Shown piece after piece: positions 21,991 to 35,373 of a stretch of 64,000 nucleotides of DNA. Made by a program: the position numbers and the translations under genes. The stretch spans positions 23,897,122 to 23,961,121 of the forward strand of contig NC_092693.1 in assembly GCF_964275005.1 (NCBI RefSeq). The letters run 5' to 3'. Source of the stretch: Diadema setosum (Eukaryota > Echinodermata > Echinoidea > Diadematoida > Diadematidae). Each line of letters opens with the position of its first letter. Position 1 is the first letter of the stretch. The notes under the pieces are model-generated. The model did not search any database, was not told the DNA's origin, and worked only from the letters and a program-made list of their open reading frames with translations.

Positions 21991-22451
21991 CAGTCTGCAA
22001 GAATCTTTAGCCTATTGAAGGAAGCAGACTTAATCAGGGGGTGTTTCATCTATATAGTCAGCGCTGACTATTTCAGTAACATCCTTGGTTTTGATTGGTT
22101 GAGACGCTCTTGTCACTAACTGATGCTATGGTAATTGTCAGTGACTGACAACTTGTCAGCGCTGACAACATTCGTGAAACGGTGCCCAGAAGAAGAGGAA
22201 GAAGATAGTGAGAGAACAATAACAAAAATTAATCCATAAGATTATTGCAACCGCGTCACCAAGGATGATCGTTGTCATTGCATTATGACGTATGACATTA
22301 TACCGTTGCCAGGATGCGCGCTGGGTGTTACCTTGCGTAACACGGTTTGAGTATTGTAACACGGCTTAAAAAATAATTGTTATTGCTCTCTTCTTCTTCT
22401 TCTTCTGATTAAGTCTGCCTCCTTCAATAGGCTGAAGATTCTTGCAGACTG
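21991..22451. mobile_element. 461-bp element with about 50-bp terminal inverted repeats
   Basis: The ends CAGTCTGCAAGAATCTTTAGCC and its inverse at 22451 pair through CTATTGAAGGA.GCAGACTTAATCAG. Inside is a second inverted pair (GGGTGTTTCATC...GTCAGCGCTGAC and GTCAGCGCTGACAACATTCGTGAAACGGTGCCC, about 22037-22188), so it may be one MITE within another. Confidence 0.8.
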
Positions 22452-22659
22452 TGCCATTGACATTATAATATAGTTCATTTACAGATATTTACAAGAACAT
22501 TAAGAGATTTGAAGAAATAAGAAGGGACCCGGGGGTCACGCGTTCACCTGAGTATCGCAATTTCACCTTCCATTCATTCTTGCACACTCTTACCTGAGAA
22601 CATTGGAAACCATGCTTTATCATTTCTGGTTCCAGAGTAGAAGATTTTAAATATTCCTT

Positions 22660-23480
22660 AATGTGGGGGGGGGGGGGGGGGGGGGGGCGGGGCCTAGGGA
22701 CCTCCAACAGGGACATGGTCCCATTTGAAGGAATTGAAATTCTATCCCCCTAGGGATGCTACCTGCTAAGATTGGTAAAAATTCATGAGGTTTTCAAGAA
22801 GATGAACATATTTTTTTACAATTCAGGCTCCATTACAACTGTGGGACTTCTCCCCATCCCCTCTCCTGGGTCCCAAGGGGGGGGGGGGGGCACCCCTGAT
22901 TCCACTAACCCCATGAACAAACTTGAACTACAGTCATCAATGTACTAACTCATAGTATTATCTAAGCCCTATCACTTCTGGTTCTAGAGAAGATTTTTAA
23001 AGATTTCTTAATTTTGGGGGGTTTGGGACCCCGTGGGGGCCCCCAGGTGGGCCATGGTGCCCATATGAACAATTGAGATCCTATCCCCCTAGGGATGCTA
23101 CCTACCAAGTTTGGTGAAAGTCAGACATGGCAATCTCAACGTGACGATGAAAATGTACAATTTAGGCCCCATTAGGACCCCTCCCCAACCCCCTCCCCTG
23201 GGCCCCAAGGGGGGAAGGGGCACCCCTGATTCCCCCATGAACAAACTTTAAACTACAGTCATCAATGTACTTACTCATAGTATCAACTAAGCCCTATCAC
23301 TTCTAATGGTGCCCATGTGAACAAATTGAGATCCTATCCCCCTAGGGATGCTACCTGCCAAGTTTGGTGAAAATCGGTGATGGGGTTCTCAAGAAGAAGA
23401 TGAAAATGTAAACAAGTTTATGCACGACGCACGACGCACGACGGACGACGCACGACGCACGACGGGCGCCGGATGAGGAG
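22660..23480. repeat. Dispersed repeat with three copies of CTATCCCCCTAGGGATGCTACC
   Basis: The CCCCCTAGGGATGCTACCTNCCAA core recurs near 22743, 23083 and 23332, each preceded by CCATNTGAA.NAATTGA and separated by GGGNCCCAAGGGGGG/CACCCCTGATTCC blocks and poly-G runs (22666-22687). It ends in a GACGCACGACGCACGACG tract and GCGATCGCAATAGCTCACTTGAGCC. This resembles a repeat I recall as widespread in marine invertebrates. Confidence 0.6.
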
Positions 23481-23519
23481 CGATCGCAATAGCTCACTTG
23501 AGCCTGAGCTAACTAGCCA

Positions 23520-23760
23520 CTGTGATCAACCGTTAGTCAGGCATGGAATGATCCCACAGATGACGCTGAAACAAATTCCGACGACAGGGAATTCCAGCTC
23601 CTCGCAGTTCTTCGAAAGAACGAATGACGATGTGATTCAGTTCTCGATTATGGTACATGATAGGAATGTGGTTGCGTGGCTCTCGTCTACTTAGTAATCT
23701 GTTTGATGTTATAGTCCTGTGCTGAAAGATGGGTAAGATTTTGTGTATTTCGTACATCAT
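23520..23760 (-). other. Inverted relative of the 21.8-kb retroelement tail
   Basis: The minus strand carries GGAATTCCCTGTCGTCGGAATTTGTTTCAG and a downstream GTGGGATCATT block that matches about 100 bp at 21837-21930. The minus frame (RSFEELRGAGIPCRRNLFQ) parallels GIPCRRKLFQW there, so both probably come from one retroelement family. Confidence 0.45.
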
Positions 23761-23920
23761 CTCTTTGTGTCAACACTTTAGAAAAAGCGAATTGCTCGAA
23801 AATTTGTGTGCAGAAAAAAACCCCAAAAACATGGTGAATACAGCATGAAATTGTTCCATTTTTTTGTATGTGTATTACATGTATACATTTACATTATTAT
23901 TATAACAATAAACCTATAGG

Positions 23921-24317
23921 CCCGAATTCACGAAGGTGGTACAAATGAAATCATGAACAAAAACCATGGAGCGCCAAGTGTCACACTAGACTACGAGTTC
24001 TTCTCACTCAAAAAATCACCTATTTTCCGTACACGTACCCAATGAAATAATTATAGTCCCCTCAAATTCCATCAGAAAAGCTTTCATCTTCCAACCAAAA
24101 ATGCAGTTTGTAGAGGAATTCATACTCAATATCTACAGCTATTCAGGGTTTTTTGTTGTTGTTGCCAAAATACATCATTGATTTTTAATCAATTTGTTCC
24201 ATCATTTCATTTGGTATCTTTGGTACGAATTTGTGAAGGGGTCTGGGATATTCCATTGTATTTACGGGTGTGAGCTCTAAACCATGGTTTCATTTGTACC
24301 ACCTTCGTGAATTCGGG
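23921..24317. mobile_element. 397-bp MITE with CCCGAATTCACGAAGGTGGTACAAATGAAA ends
   Basis: Thirty terminal bases are inverted at the right end (TTTCATTTGTACCACCTTCGTGAATTCGGG). Part of its interior (about 23990-24165) recurs in inverted orientation at 30930-31115, inside the unit-2 insertion of the tandem array. No coding capacity. Confidence 0.85.
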
Positions 24318-25066
24318 ACATAGAGTACAACGTTGCTATTACAACAATGTAAATTTATTCAAAATTGGACACAAATCGGGGGTATTTACGCAATTTTGAA
24401 GTTATGCTCACTTTTGTATAGTACACTTTTGTACCATTTATATGAATATGCAAATGATTGAGCTAGCTGCTTATGTCATGAGCTTAAAATTTTCCATTAA
24501 TCGTGTAAAAACAAAAGAAATAACTAAAATTTAGTGTTTCTTTTGCTAAGATGTTAAATAAAATGTTCTTTCCGGTCGTCTAACTTCAGATTACTTCACA
24601 TCTGCTTTTCGTTATTATTTTCTGCCTTCCAGTATCCAGTCCTATGCAATTTGTGTTTGGAAATTGTTTTGTGTACATTTCCGTGTTATGTTGTGTAGTA
24701 CGTCGATGTTTTCACTTTTTAAAGGATTAGAATGCACTGAATTGAATTGAAAATCGATAAACAGTCAGATATGACTGACAGGATTTCAGACTGGTTCGCA
24801 ATTCTTAAAAAAAAGAAGAAATTTCGAGATTTGATTGTACTTTAATAGTATACGGCAAGTTACGAGGGGATGACATTAAGTCATTAGTTCAAAAAGTGCT
24901 TCTTGAGAATTATACAGACTTCAAAATATCATCCCTTCTGTTGAGTATGATCTAGTTTTCTTGCTACTCCTCTTAGACTAAATTATAACTTTAAATATAT
25001 CTATATTAAATGTTTATGTGAATCTTCTTGAAATCATCATTTTCACAGACAATGAACAATACACAC

Positions 25067-25102
<36 letters not shown>

Positions 25103-26525
25103 AACACAAATTAAATAAAGGAAAGATGTAAAACATTATGATATATATCAGTTCCAGATCAGGCTAATTATGCTCACAGGCTCAATGGATATTACTCGAT
25201 CATTATCATTGTCATCTATACTGTGTAGGTAGCACAGTAATAATATAGAAAATACACGATTACAAATCTTGGTTTCATTTACCTCTCATGGACTGTATTT
25301 CGTGGAGGAGCCATATCTTACATGAAATTAGATTTGTAATTAGGATGAACAGAATGCGGGAAAGACACGTGATAGCAGAGAGCATAACAAAAATAATGCA
25401 AAGTGATAAAGACACCAACGTGACATGACGTGGCACATTGTTCTGTTAATCTTTTAATCCCATCTTATCCATCGAGTCACATAGCTACAAGGTGTTCAGA
25501 CAAGATTTCAGAGTATGCCATGGTGACAGAGATGCAAAACTTGACAACACATAGCATTGCTGCAGCATTCCGACGGCTGATAAGGTACACTTCTTATTTA
25601 TACGTTTCCTGCATTCATGTACAGTATCAGACGTGTTGCACGTGCAAAGAGTTGCACGCTTGCCTGTTCTTGACATTATGGCGCTTTTCATTTAACAGTG
25701 AATATGTATGCTACGGCTTAGTCCAAGGGTAAAAAATGTAACTTTTTTGTTTCAGCTTCCGAGCATAACATATGGCCAACATCAAAAGCAAATGAAATAG
25801 ATTATGTCTCACCCTGCAAGAATCTAAACGTTGTGGACTAAGTATTCGCTTGCAGAACGTAACAATGTAATCACACCGTATGCCTGTATTGTAACTGATT
25901 GTAAAATTTTACGAATGTAACTTTGATATCTACGTCACACCGCAACTCTCAATCAACCATAAATAGATATTGTAATGGATATCTAGCAGAGAGCACTTGA
26001 TCTAGAGAATTGATAATTAATGTCATACTTATTGTCCTCTCGTGCACCAAATATTAGACAGCGCCTATCCGTCTGTCTGGAAGAGTTACATAACTTTTTT
26101 CCCCTTCAACGGTCCTCCTCTGGAGACATGAAGGAGTAAAATACCGTTTCTTGCAATCTACGTTGACTTGTTGAAGTCTCTGACATCACAAATATTGACG
26201 TTTGGCAATGCTAGCGTGTTCCTGTACATATAAAGGTATAGCCTGGGGGAACTATATCGCCTTCCAGTTGACAATACCGATTACCTGTACCAAATCTAGT
26301 TTCATATATCAGGATATCTGGTCTTGCGAGACTTACATCCTAAAATCGGACCCGGAAGGACAAAAACGATTACCACGCTCGGGTTTTTCCTTGCTTCCAC
26401 AAATGTTGAATTGACGTAAATACTACTATACCATTTTCACATAATACATTAGTGAACGTAGTGTGCAAGACGAGAGAGATACAGAGACAGACAGACAGAG
26501 AGAGAGAGCGAGGGAGAGATAGATC

Positions 26526-26559
<34 letters not shown>

Positions 26560-28034
26560 CCGTAAAAAGAATACCTTAAAAGTGCCTTGTAAGCATTAAA
26601 CCGTAGATGGCCGTTTCCCTGGTATATAATGTGTGTCGGTTGTGTGTTCAACAGAGGCCAAACATAACATGTTTATAATAGCCTTGCCTTATCCAAAAAA
26701 TGATTTTTAAACAAGATAAGATATTTTCAGATATGCTGAAAGACAATTTCGACTTTAAGATCACAGTTAATAGACGATACAAAAAAAGTCTTTCATCGTA
26801 TATGACAACTGATTTAAGTAGAAATACACCTGTGCTGCGATGCAGCTCTTCATCATATTCACATAGACGACATGACTGCGCTTTTTACTTGCTTAGTCTT
26901 GCCTGAAAACGAAGTTCTTTAAGTGTAAGTTAAAAACTCAAGAAAGTGTTTATATAATATGTATATCACGTACAAACACATACACACACCCACAAATACT
27001 GGCATCCCTGCGTCTTCTAATCTCTCTCAAGTACCCATACATCGATGGAAATAGAACTCACATTTCCACACATTATTGTCAGTTACTTATGTAAGAGCCT
27101 ATACTCGAAATACGAAATACAGGGCCAGCATGACTTCACAGAAGAGTTTGCTTCTAAATACCTATAATCACTACAAACAGAAAAAAAAAATCAACAATTA
27201 CATAAAATGCCAAAATCCTTTGATAACTTTTGTCTTTTCATGTTCACATTTTCTTGTCAGTTTCATAGTGTTTTCCGCTCCATATTAATCGAAATAATCA
27301 GCGTCAAACTCTAACTTTGGAGGGTCAACCCAAGTACACCCAACAATTCTATATTGTCCACTCTATTGACAGGAAAATATCTTTCTTTTGTTGGTATTTC
27401 CATTGCATATTTGCAAAATCCCGCAAACGTAATCCAATCATTCGACAGTTTCGTAAAATCATCATTGAATATCGTGTACAATTAAGCAATGTCCATACCT
27501 GAGGCGTGATTTTTCAAACTGGACCCGATAGTAACGATAATAATAATGACATTAGCAATGGAAATGGTAATTGAAATCAAATAATAACAATGCACGCTTC
27601 CTGGACATAAATATATTCGATGTTCTTTTCACCCCTCCAATATCAAATTAATAATGCTACAAATAATATCTGATTAGCATCTTCGGAGAGATAGTCTCCT
27701 TTAAATTTCCCTTATATTGTTCTGGTTATGTCGATACCCCCCCCCCCCATGTGCATATTACTTCAAATAAACTAATGAATCATCAAACAAAGACCCGAGT
27801 ACGTCGGTATAGTATAGATTTTATGTCAAGAAAAACTTCAGGGGAAAAGTCACTGTCCTATTTACACATTGAGACAGAAATTGATTCCAAATATCGGGCC
27901 TATTCCAAGGAAACGTTATAATTATCACATCATGTTTGTGTAGAATGGGTGGTGTCAGTAAACTGTTATACAGGACGAAATGAAAAGTGAAAATAATACG
28001 ATGTCACTGTTATGTGACTGTATTGTGAATTGGG
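24318..28034. other. No gene recognised before the array, microsatellites only
   Basis: Unique-looking AT-rich DNA. It holds an AC run at 25061-25099, a GA run at about 26480-26558 and a poly-C run at about 27738-27749. The frame at 25430-25732 has no splice or family support. The tandem array starts at its right edge. Confidence 0.5.
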
Positions 28035-28526
28035 ACTTTGTAATACTTTTTTGTTGAGTCATGAATATGCTGATAAATAAAAGCATGGTATTAAGTATAT
28101 AGGGGCACTATTTGATCTTCATCAATTTGAAGGTCTGTTCGGCTAAATAATAACGTCAAGTTGTTTATTACATTACTGCTTGTAATGGACTGTTTCATAC
28201 TGTCATATGAGGGCTCTCAGTATATAACATTATATTGGTCTCGATAAGGCACATCTGCGCTCGAGTGGTAAATGAATTTTGCATTACATCTCTATATCAC
28301 GATCTAGCCAAGCACTTGTATATTGCGAAATTTAAATCTATCTGACAAACTCACCCTAGTTCGATTGTGGTGCCCATCCTTTCAGTGACTGGTTTGGGAC
28401 AACTTCGGCTGGAATACTTCGAAGTTTGTGTGTTTGCTTTGAAGACATCAAGGTGTTGAACATAATATCATGTTCAGATCCGTATGCACTACACGTCTGA
28501 GGACTGTGCAGCTGCAGTTCTTATCT

Positions 28527-29310
28527 TCATATTTTGTGTAGCAATTCTACTTTCGCAAGTGACCACTCCGTAGCATCGCAAAGTTAGAGAACACGTTTAT
28601 TTCTCTTGGTATTTAGGGTCTTACTGTCACTGACGGCTTCTTGCATTACAGTGTGCTGCTCATCAATTTTGGTTAGAATGACAAGTATGTTGTCAATTGT
28701 GCATGTGTTTGCTAGGAAAATTTCTTCTCATTTAATTGTGGTCCTTCCTCCCACACTGGGAAATTCAGCAAACGGCAAAACTGACTTCGGCGCCTCGGTG
28801 CTATTCCTCTTGTTTTTCTCTTCGGTTTCCAATCACAGACTCCATTTTTCATCACCTTATTCCATTCTACTTTTGGATTCAACACATCCTCGTTTCTTAC
28901 AGACTTCTTATGTCTTGGGGATTTTCCTCGGGCATCCACCTTTTTGACACATTTTTGTTTACTGTCGTTCTCGGCTTTACGAGAGTTTTGACGCATTTTC
29001 TTCTTTGGCTTGATCACTAGTTCTACACGAGGTGAGTTGAAGTACTTCCCCTGTCTTTTGCGGGCATGGTTTGTTGTTCTCAATGACTGCGGAAATTTCG
29101 TTCCTTTGATGGATCGAAATTGTGTCTATGCAACACGACATCTGACATTGAAGATTTGAAGTACGAGTTTCTCATGAACTTTCCGGGAGTAATCCCTGAT
29201 CTCCCACCCTGAATAAAATCTTTCTTCACTGTTCCGAACCAGTTTTCCACGAGCGCGTTAGTGTCTCTATTGGAACTTGGAGGACAAGGCCATAATCCTA
29301 CCAACCACAT
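28527..29310 (-). CDS. Array block alpha, unit 1 (one ENWFGTVKK repeat)
   Basis: It starts at MWLVGLWPCPPSSNRDTNAL, leading into VENWFGTVKKDFIQGG and GKFMRNSYF. Full units follow this with VRGRVAETQF and a Lys/Arg-rich stretch. I recall T-N-x-x-V-E-N-W/Y-F-x-x-K and G-x-F-I as the C-terminal part of a transposase-derived family found beside USP-like domains in invertebrates. This is memory, not a search. The frame passes from repeat to lysine-rich tail without a break between 29083 and 28712, but the downstream donor GTAAGT is CGAAGT here. The block has one repeat, the fewest in the array, and its partner exons A and H are missing at the array edge. Confidence 0.55.
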
Positions 29311-30271
29311 TACTTAATCCATGTATTCATCAACCAGTTTACCAAAACAAAAGTCACTCTCAAGTGACTGTATTGTGACTTGTCAATCACCCTTAATCCA
29401 GGCAATGTTATCTTTTGCGTTCAGTTCGGTTATATTATATCCTATGGCGAAAGGAAATTACATTCAAGTAATAGGCTAGCGGCTGCAATTGTACACTTTC
29501 CTAAAACAAAGAATTGTATGTTACTGTAAGATTTTGACGTCATCGAGCGCGTACAGTACGTATCCAAGTGACTCTCCATGTGCTGGCAATGGCGCTGCAG
29601 TTTCTTCCACACCGTCCCTTAGTCCATCGTAACAAAACCACCGTCCCCCTTCTCTGAAGATGCAGGTGAAGTGTGCACGTTGGTACTTTGTCAAGCCTTG
29701 CAGTGTATACCTACATTTTAGAGAAGAGTGAATGACCAATCATAAGAACCTTGAAAACTTCATAGACCACACAACATCTCTCGATCTCGAGTGCGAAAAT
29801 GCGAACAAAGCAGTACACGGTAGACTGTCAGACTATGAAATATATTATGTAGGGGCCTAATTAATAATCGTTCCTTTTCATAAATCCTAAGTAATATAAT
29901 TACATACAATACGCATCTATGCATTATTGGTGTACGTTCTGGTCATATCTTCCCATATCATGGTCTGGGATGATATTTATATTTTTCATCACAAATTTTC
30001 ATTTTCATAATGGCAGTGTGGTTCATTGTTTATATATTAGTTTTTACGATGATATCATATCATTTCAACCACTTCGTAGAATTCATACCTTTAAGCTATT
30101 CACAAAATAAACAATGGGAACTTGAGTGTAGACTAGAAAGTAGTTTGAGCATTATGGCGATTGCACATGTCCCTGCTCATACCATAAAATCAAACAACAT
30201 CATTTACACTAGTAAACAAGACCATTGTGACGTAACTAGAAAACGGCGAAAGGTCATTGCGTCGAATATTT

Positions 30272-31650
30272 GGGTCTCACACCTGTAAATAAAATGGACT
30301 GTCCCAGACCCCATAAAGGCAGGGAATCCCATTTGCACGCCTTAAATGAAGAGTTGTATAAATACAGTGGTATGTTGAAGAGAGTATCATTTTAGAAACT
30401 CCCATAAAGTATTGAAAGTGGAAAGTAACATTTAGTACATTTTTTTGACCGTTAGATTTTGAATTGAATTGTTTTCGGGGCTCACCGTAAATTCCAGTAC
30501 ATTACTAGGCTACCTTTGCAGACCCATGTACTGCATGTGTGTCCATCATGTATATTTTGTGAAGAAAGTTCATCAACACTTACAAACATTTCTATATACA
30601 TTCTTGCCACACACTCTATATGTTATTACATCAGCTCTTGTACTTGTAGATTTGTGTTTATAGATCACAAATACAGAAGAATGCAACAAAAAGGCGTAAG
30701 TGTGGCTGACACACAGAACTACTGAATAGTTGAGTTTTGTGCATTATTAAAATTTTAGATAACTGTTGACTTCCAAATTTCTAAGCAGTGGCCTAAGCAA
30801 GTCCCCTGATGTTCATATTTAATGTTTTGCTGCATTTTGGGAGGTCTGTAAAAGGTATCCCCTACCTTGATACCAAAATAAATGAAGAAAAAATGATAAT
30901 TACAAATCAATGTGGTAGTTGGACAAAAAAAAAAAAAAAAACCTGAATAGCTGTAGATATTGAGTATGAATTCCTCTACAAACTGCTTTTAGCTTGGAAG
31001 ATGAAAGTTTTTCTGATGGAATTTGAGGGGACTTTATTTCATTGGGTACGTGTACGGAAAATACTTTAGTAGGTGATTTTTTGAGTGACAAGAACTCGTA
31101 GTCTGGCTTTGCGGACCCTTGGACAAAATTTGAGCCGAAGCACTCACCCTTGAAATATGATGGATGAAAGGGTGTATCTCACTTATCCAGGTTAGTGAAG
31201 CTGAAACACCTCATTTCTCCCAGCTATTTTACAGAATTTTTTGAAATTTGAAGTTTAACACACGTCTCTATGGGGAATTATTTACCCCTGTGAGCCCAAT
31301 AGAGAATGCACGCAATGCATACAAGTCTATGGGAAGTGTTCTTCCCATACAAGCTCTGCTGGTTTATGTTTATCTTGTATTGTATCAGATCTCATAAGGT
31401 GATGACGGCACCCCCACAATCAACGACAACTGCCTGTATCTACATGTATTCATCTTATGAAGAACTAATCAACACTGCAAAATTTATTTACAAAAAAACA
31501 AAAAACAAAGGGCATGATTTTCAAAAGTGTCCCTTTGAGAAGCTTTATAACCCTTGAATGTGTAATTTCTCATATGATGTAGAGGAAAATATCATCAAAA
31601 GCACATTTATGATGTTAAAAAGTGAAATAAGAAATATGACCTTCATTATA
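30272..31650. mobile_element. 1.38-kb insertion in the A-H intron of unit 2
   Basis: In other units GCGTCGAATATCTT runs directly into AAAGTCGAGCGCATTTAAAC. Here 1.38 kb separates the two. The insert starts GGGTCTCACACC, contains ACTGTCCCAGACCCCATAAAGGCAGGGAATCCC and holds a segment (30930-31115) inverted relative to the MITE interior at 23990-24165. It sits at the same point as the TTAA element in the 57-kb unit. Confidence 0.65.
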
Positions 31651-31738
31651 AAGTCGAGCGCATTTAAACAGTGTGCTGCCATCTACTGTTCAATAAATGT
31701 ACAGGATCCCAGCACTGACAGCTTCCACTGCCAATAAT

Positions 31739-32000
31739 GGCAGTGTGGTTTGGCAATAATTGATTATATAACTTAGTTTTTACGATGATATGATATCATT
31801 TGAACCACTTCGTAGAGTTCAGACATTTTAGCAATTCACAAAATAAACAATGGAAACTTGAGAGTAGACTAGAAAGTAGTTTGCGCATTATGGCGTTTGT
31901 ACATACCCCTGCTCAACATCAGTTACACTATGTATGACGGTTTAACATGACCATTGTGACGTAACTACAAAACGACGAAATATCATTGCGTCGAATATTT
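31739..32000. repeat. Local duplication at a recombination junction in unit 2
   Basis: After the unit sequence CTTCCACTGCCAATAATGGCAG the text jumps back to GTGTGGTTT and repeats the section seen at about 30015-30270. It then runs again into GTCGATCGCATTTAGATAGTG and TCTACTGTTCGATAAATG. The switch occurs at TAATGGCAGTG, present at both places, suggesting a microhomology-mediated exchange. Confidence 0.6.
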
Positions 32001-32348
32001 AAAGTCGATCGCATTTAGATAGTGTCCTGTCATCTACTGTTCGATAAATGTACAGGATCCGAGCAATGACAGCTTCCACTGCCAAAAATGGCAGCTCTTT
32101 GGCGCGGCGGTCTCCGCTACAAGACTACTCCTTGTTGTGGTATAATCCCTTTGACAGACGCAATGTTTATGGGAGCAAAGCTTGTCCAAAATAATTGCCC
32201 ACGAAATTATCATGTCCAAAGTGTTATTATGTCTCTAAACACGTAGATACACAAAATGTTAAACAAACATAAGTGCGAGGTATATAAAATTGCCTCACAT
32301 CACTACCAACAGAAAAAAAAGAAATTGCTACCGTCACTCTCACAGACT

Positions 32349-32379
<31 letters not shown>

Positions 32380-33349
32380 TGGTGGTCTGTAATGACAAAG
32401 TTTCCAGTTTACTCACTCTTCAGAAACAGATGTTTCGCCGCATCGCGAACCAGTTGTTTAGGGCATGTTGTACTGTGTCTACATTCTGCTCCTTGGCTCC
32501 TCTGAAATAGAAACAAATACATGAATACAGATATCTTAAAAGATGTAGAGCAATAAACGCATAAATGAGCAAAAGATAGAATGAATAAACTAACCACATT
32601 CAGCTATATCTCTCTTACAGTAGGACGGTTTTATTACAACTGTCCCTTTATACAAGCTAATAGGTATAATGGCATCATAATGTCATTGCTTAAAAGTCAA
32701 TGTATGCACCAGACAGAACAAGTTACGTGTAGTACTAATTTCCAAAGATTCACTTTCGATTTCTTTACTGATGGTAGTGTGGCATCAGTCTATAACATAT
32801 GGATTGACATATGAGAATCCATACCACAAACGACTTGTGTTCATAAATCAAAATGAAGTAGGGCATTTGAATACTTTGCTGTTGAGTCATGACTATGTTG
32901 ATAATAAAAAGCATGGTATTAAGTTTGTAGGGGGGCTATGTGATTTTCATGAATTTGAAGGTCTCTTCAGTGAAATGATGACGTCAAGTTCTTTATTACA
33001 TCACTGCTTGTAATGGACTGTTTCATATGAGGGCTCTCAGTATAACATTATATTGGTCTAGATATGGCACATCTGCGCTAGAGTGGTAAATTCATAAATT
33101 TGACATTAAATCTCGATATCACGATCTAGCTAAGCACTTGTATATTGCGAAATTTAAATCTGACAAACTCACCCTAGTTCCATTGTGGTGCCCTTCCTTT
33201 ATGTGACTAGTTTGGGACAACTTCGGCTGGAATACTTCGACGTTTGTGTGTTTGCTTTGAAGACATCAAGGTGTTGAACATGATATAATTTTCAGATCCG
33301 TATGCACTCCACGTCTGAGGACTGTGCAGCTGCAGTTCTTATCTTCGTA

Positions 33350-35146
33350 TTTTGTGTTGCCATTCTTCTTTCGCAAGTGACCACTCCTTAGCAGCGCAAA
33401 GTTCAAGAACACGTTTATTTCTCTTGGTATTTAGGGTCTTACTGTCACTGGGAACTTCTTGCATTGCAGTGTGCTGCTCCTCAATTTTGGTTAGAATGAC
33501 AAGTATGTTGTCAAATGTGCATGTGTTTGCTAGGAAAATGTCTTTTCATTAAATTGTGGTCTTTTCTCCCCATCTGGGAAATTCAGCAATAGGCATAACT
33601 GACTAACGCGCGTTGAGGCTATTCCTCTTTTTTTTTCTCTTCGGTTTCCGATTACAACCCCGATTTCTCATTCCCTTGTTCCATTCTTCTTTTGGATTCA
33701 ACGAATCCTCTTTTCTTGGAGACTTCTTACGTCTTATGGGATTTTTGACATCTTTTTGTTCACTTTCGTTCTAAGTTTCGCGAGAGGTTTGATGCGTTTT
33801 CTTCTCTGGCTTGATCAGTTCTACACGAGGTGAGTTGAAGTACTTCCCCTGTCTTTTGCGGGTATGGTTTGTTGTTGTCAATGACTGCGGACATTTCCTT
33901 CCTTTGATGGGTCGAAATTGTGTCTCTGCAACACGACCTCTGACATTGAAGTACGAGTTTCTGATGAACTTTCCTGGACTAATCCCTGATGTCCCCCCCC
34001 CCCCCCCCCGGAATTAAAATTTATCTTCACTGTTCCGAACCAGTTTTCCACCTTTTTTACATCTTTTTGTTCACTGTCGCTCTCAGCTTTACGAGAGTTT
34101 TGACGCGTTTTCTTCTCTGGCTTGATCAGTTCTACACGAGGTGAGTTGAAGTACATCCCTTGTCTTTTGCGGGCATGGTTTGTTGTTGTCAATGACTTCG
34201 GACATTTCCTTCCTTTAATGGGTCGAAATTGTGTCTCTGCAACACGACCCCTGACATTGAAGTACGAGTTTTTGATGAACTTTCCGAGAGTAATACCTGA
34301 TCTCCCACCGGGAATGAAATGTTTCTTCACTGTTCAGAACCAGTTTTCCACCTTTTTCACATCTTTTTGTTCACTGTACTTCTCCGCTTTACGAGAGTTT
34401 TGACGCGTTTTCTTCTTTGGCATGATCAGTTCTTCACGAGGTGATTTGAAGTACTTCCCCTGTCTTTTTCGAAATTGTGTCTCTGCAACACGACCTCTGA
34501 CATTGAAGTACGAGTTCCTGATGAACTTTCCTAGAGTAATACCTGATCTCACACCGGGAATGACATCTTTCTTCACGGTTCCGAACCAGTTTTTCACCTT
34601 TTTCACATCTTTTTGTTCACGATCGTTCTCAGCTTTGCGAGCGTTTTGACGCGTTTCCTTCTCTGGCTTGATCAGCTCTTCACGAGGTGAGTTGAAGTAC
34701 TTCCCCTGTCTTTTCTGAAATCGTGTCTCTGCAACACGACCTCTGACATTGAAGTACGAGTTTCTAATGAACTTTACGGGAGTAATCCCTGATCTCCCAC
34801 CGGGAATGAAATGTTTCTTCACTGTTCCGAACCAGTTTTCCACCTTTTTCACATCTTTCTGTTCACTGTCATTCTCAGTTTTACGAGAGTTTTGACGCGT
34901 TTCCTTCTCTGGCTTGATCAGTTCTTCACGAGGTGAGTTGAAGTACTTCCCCTGTCTTGTTCGAAATTGTGTCTCTGCAACACGACCTCTGACATTGAAG
35001 TACGAGTTTCTAATGAACTTTACGGGAGTATTCCCTGATCTCCCACCGGGACCGGGAATGAAATCTTTCTTCAGTGTTCCGAACCAGTTTTTCACGAGCG
35101 CGTTAGTGTCACTATTGGAACTTGGAGGACAGCGCCAAAATCCCAC
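33350..35146 (-). CDS. Array block alpha, unit 2 (five repeats, longest open frame)
   Basis: Starts MGFWRCPPSSNSDTNALVKN. A single frame of 270 codons (34334-35146) spans three consecutive 82-residue repeats, each with WFGTVKK.FIPGG, GKFIRNSYFNVRGRVAET, KRQGKYFNSPREELI and KTRQNSRKAENDSEQKDVKK. Two more repeats follow, both of the terminal type with an extra PIKGRKCPKSLTTTNH segment. The first is still in frame, the last is shifted at a C/G run. The usual stop and lysine-rich tail are diverged here. Frame conservation across three repeats is the best evidence that the minus strand is the coding strand. Confidence 0.6.
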
Positions 35147-35373
35147 CTACTACATTACTTAATTTATGTGTTGGTCAACCAATTTTCCAAATCAAAAGTC
35201 ACTCTCACGTGACTGTACTGTGACTGATAGTCAGTCACCATTAATCCATGTGCAGGCAATGTTATCTTTTCTGTTCAGTCAGTTGGGTAATATCCTATAG
35301 CGAAAGGAACTTACTTTCAAGTTATATGCCAGCAGCTGCAATTCTACACTTTCCTAAAACAAGGAATTGTATT

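Larger units (their letters stand above)
29521..33195 (-). pseudogene. USP-tail gene, unit 2, degenerate
   Basis: Exon H (29521-29710) is the cleanest in the array. It reads YTLQGLTKYQRAHFTCIFRE, then GGRWFCYDGLRDG, with no expanded G run. The upstream exons are damaged: exon A (32417-32501) is 20 nt shorter than the usual 105 nt and the first-exon ATG is lost. The A-H intron is enlarged by the insertion at about 30272-31650. So this copy preserves the ancestral last exon but cannot encode the full product. Confidence 0.6.

Noticed and set aside
25430-25732. 100-codon plus-strand ORF
   Set aside because: No splice context, no motif and composition like random AT-rich sequence.
34914-35162. 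Apparent plus-strand splice sites (TTCTCAG/CTTTACGAG and CACGAG/GTGAGT) in each 246-bp repeat
   Set aside because: The acceptor-like tract follows from AAG/GAA codons read on the other strand, and the resulting 54-nt exons meet stops or have no protein-like pattern. I kept the minus-strand reading.
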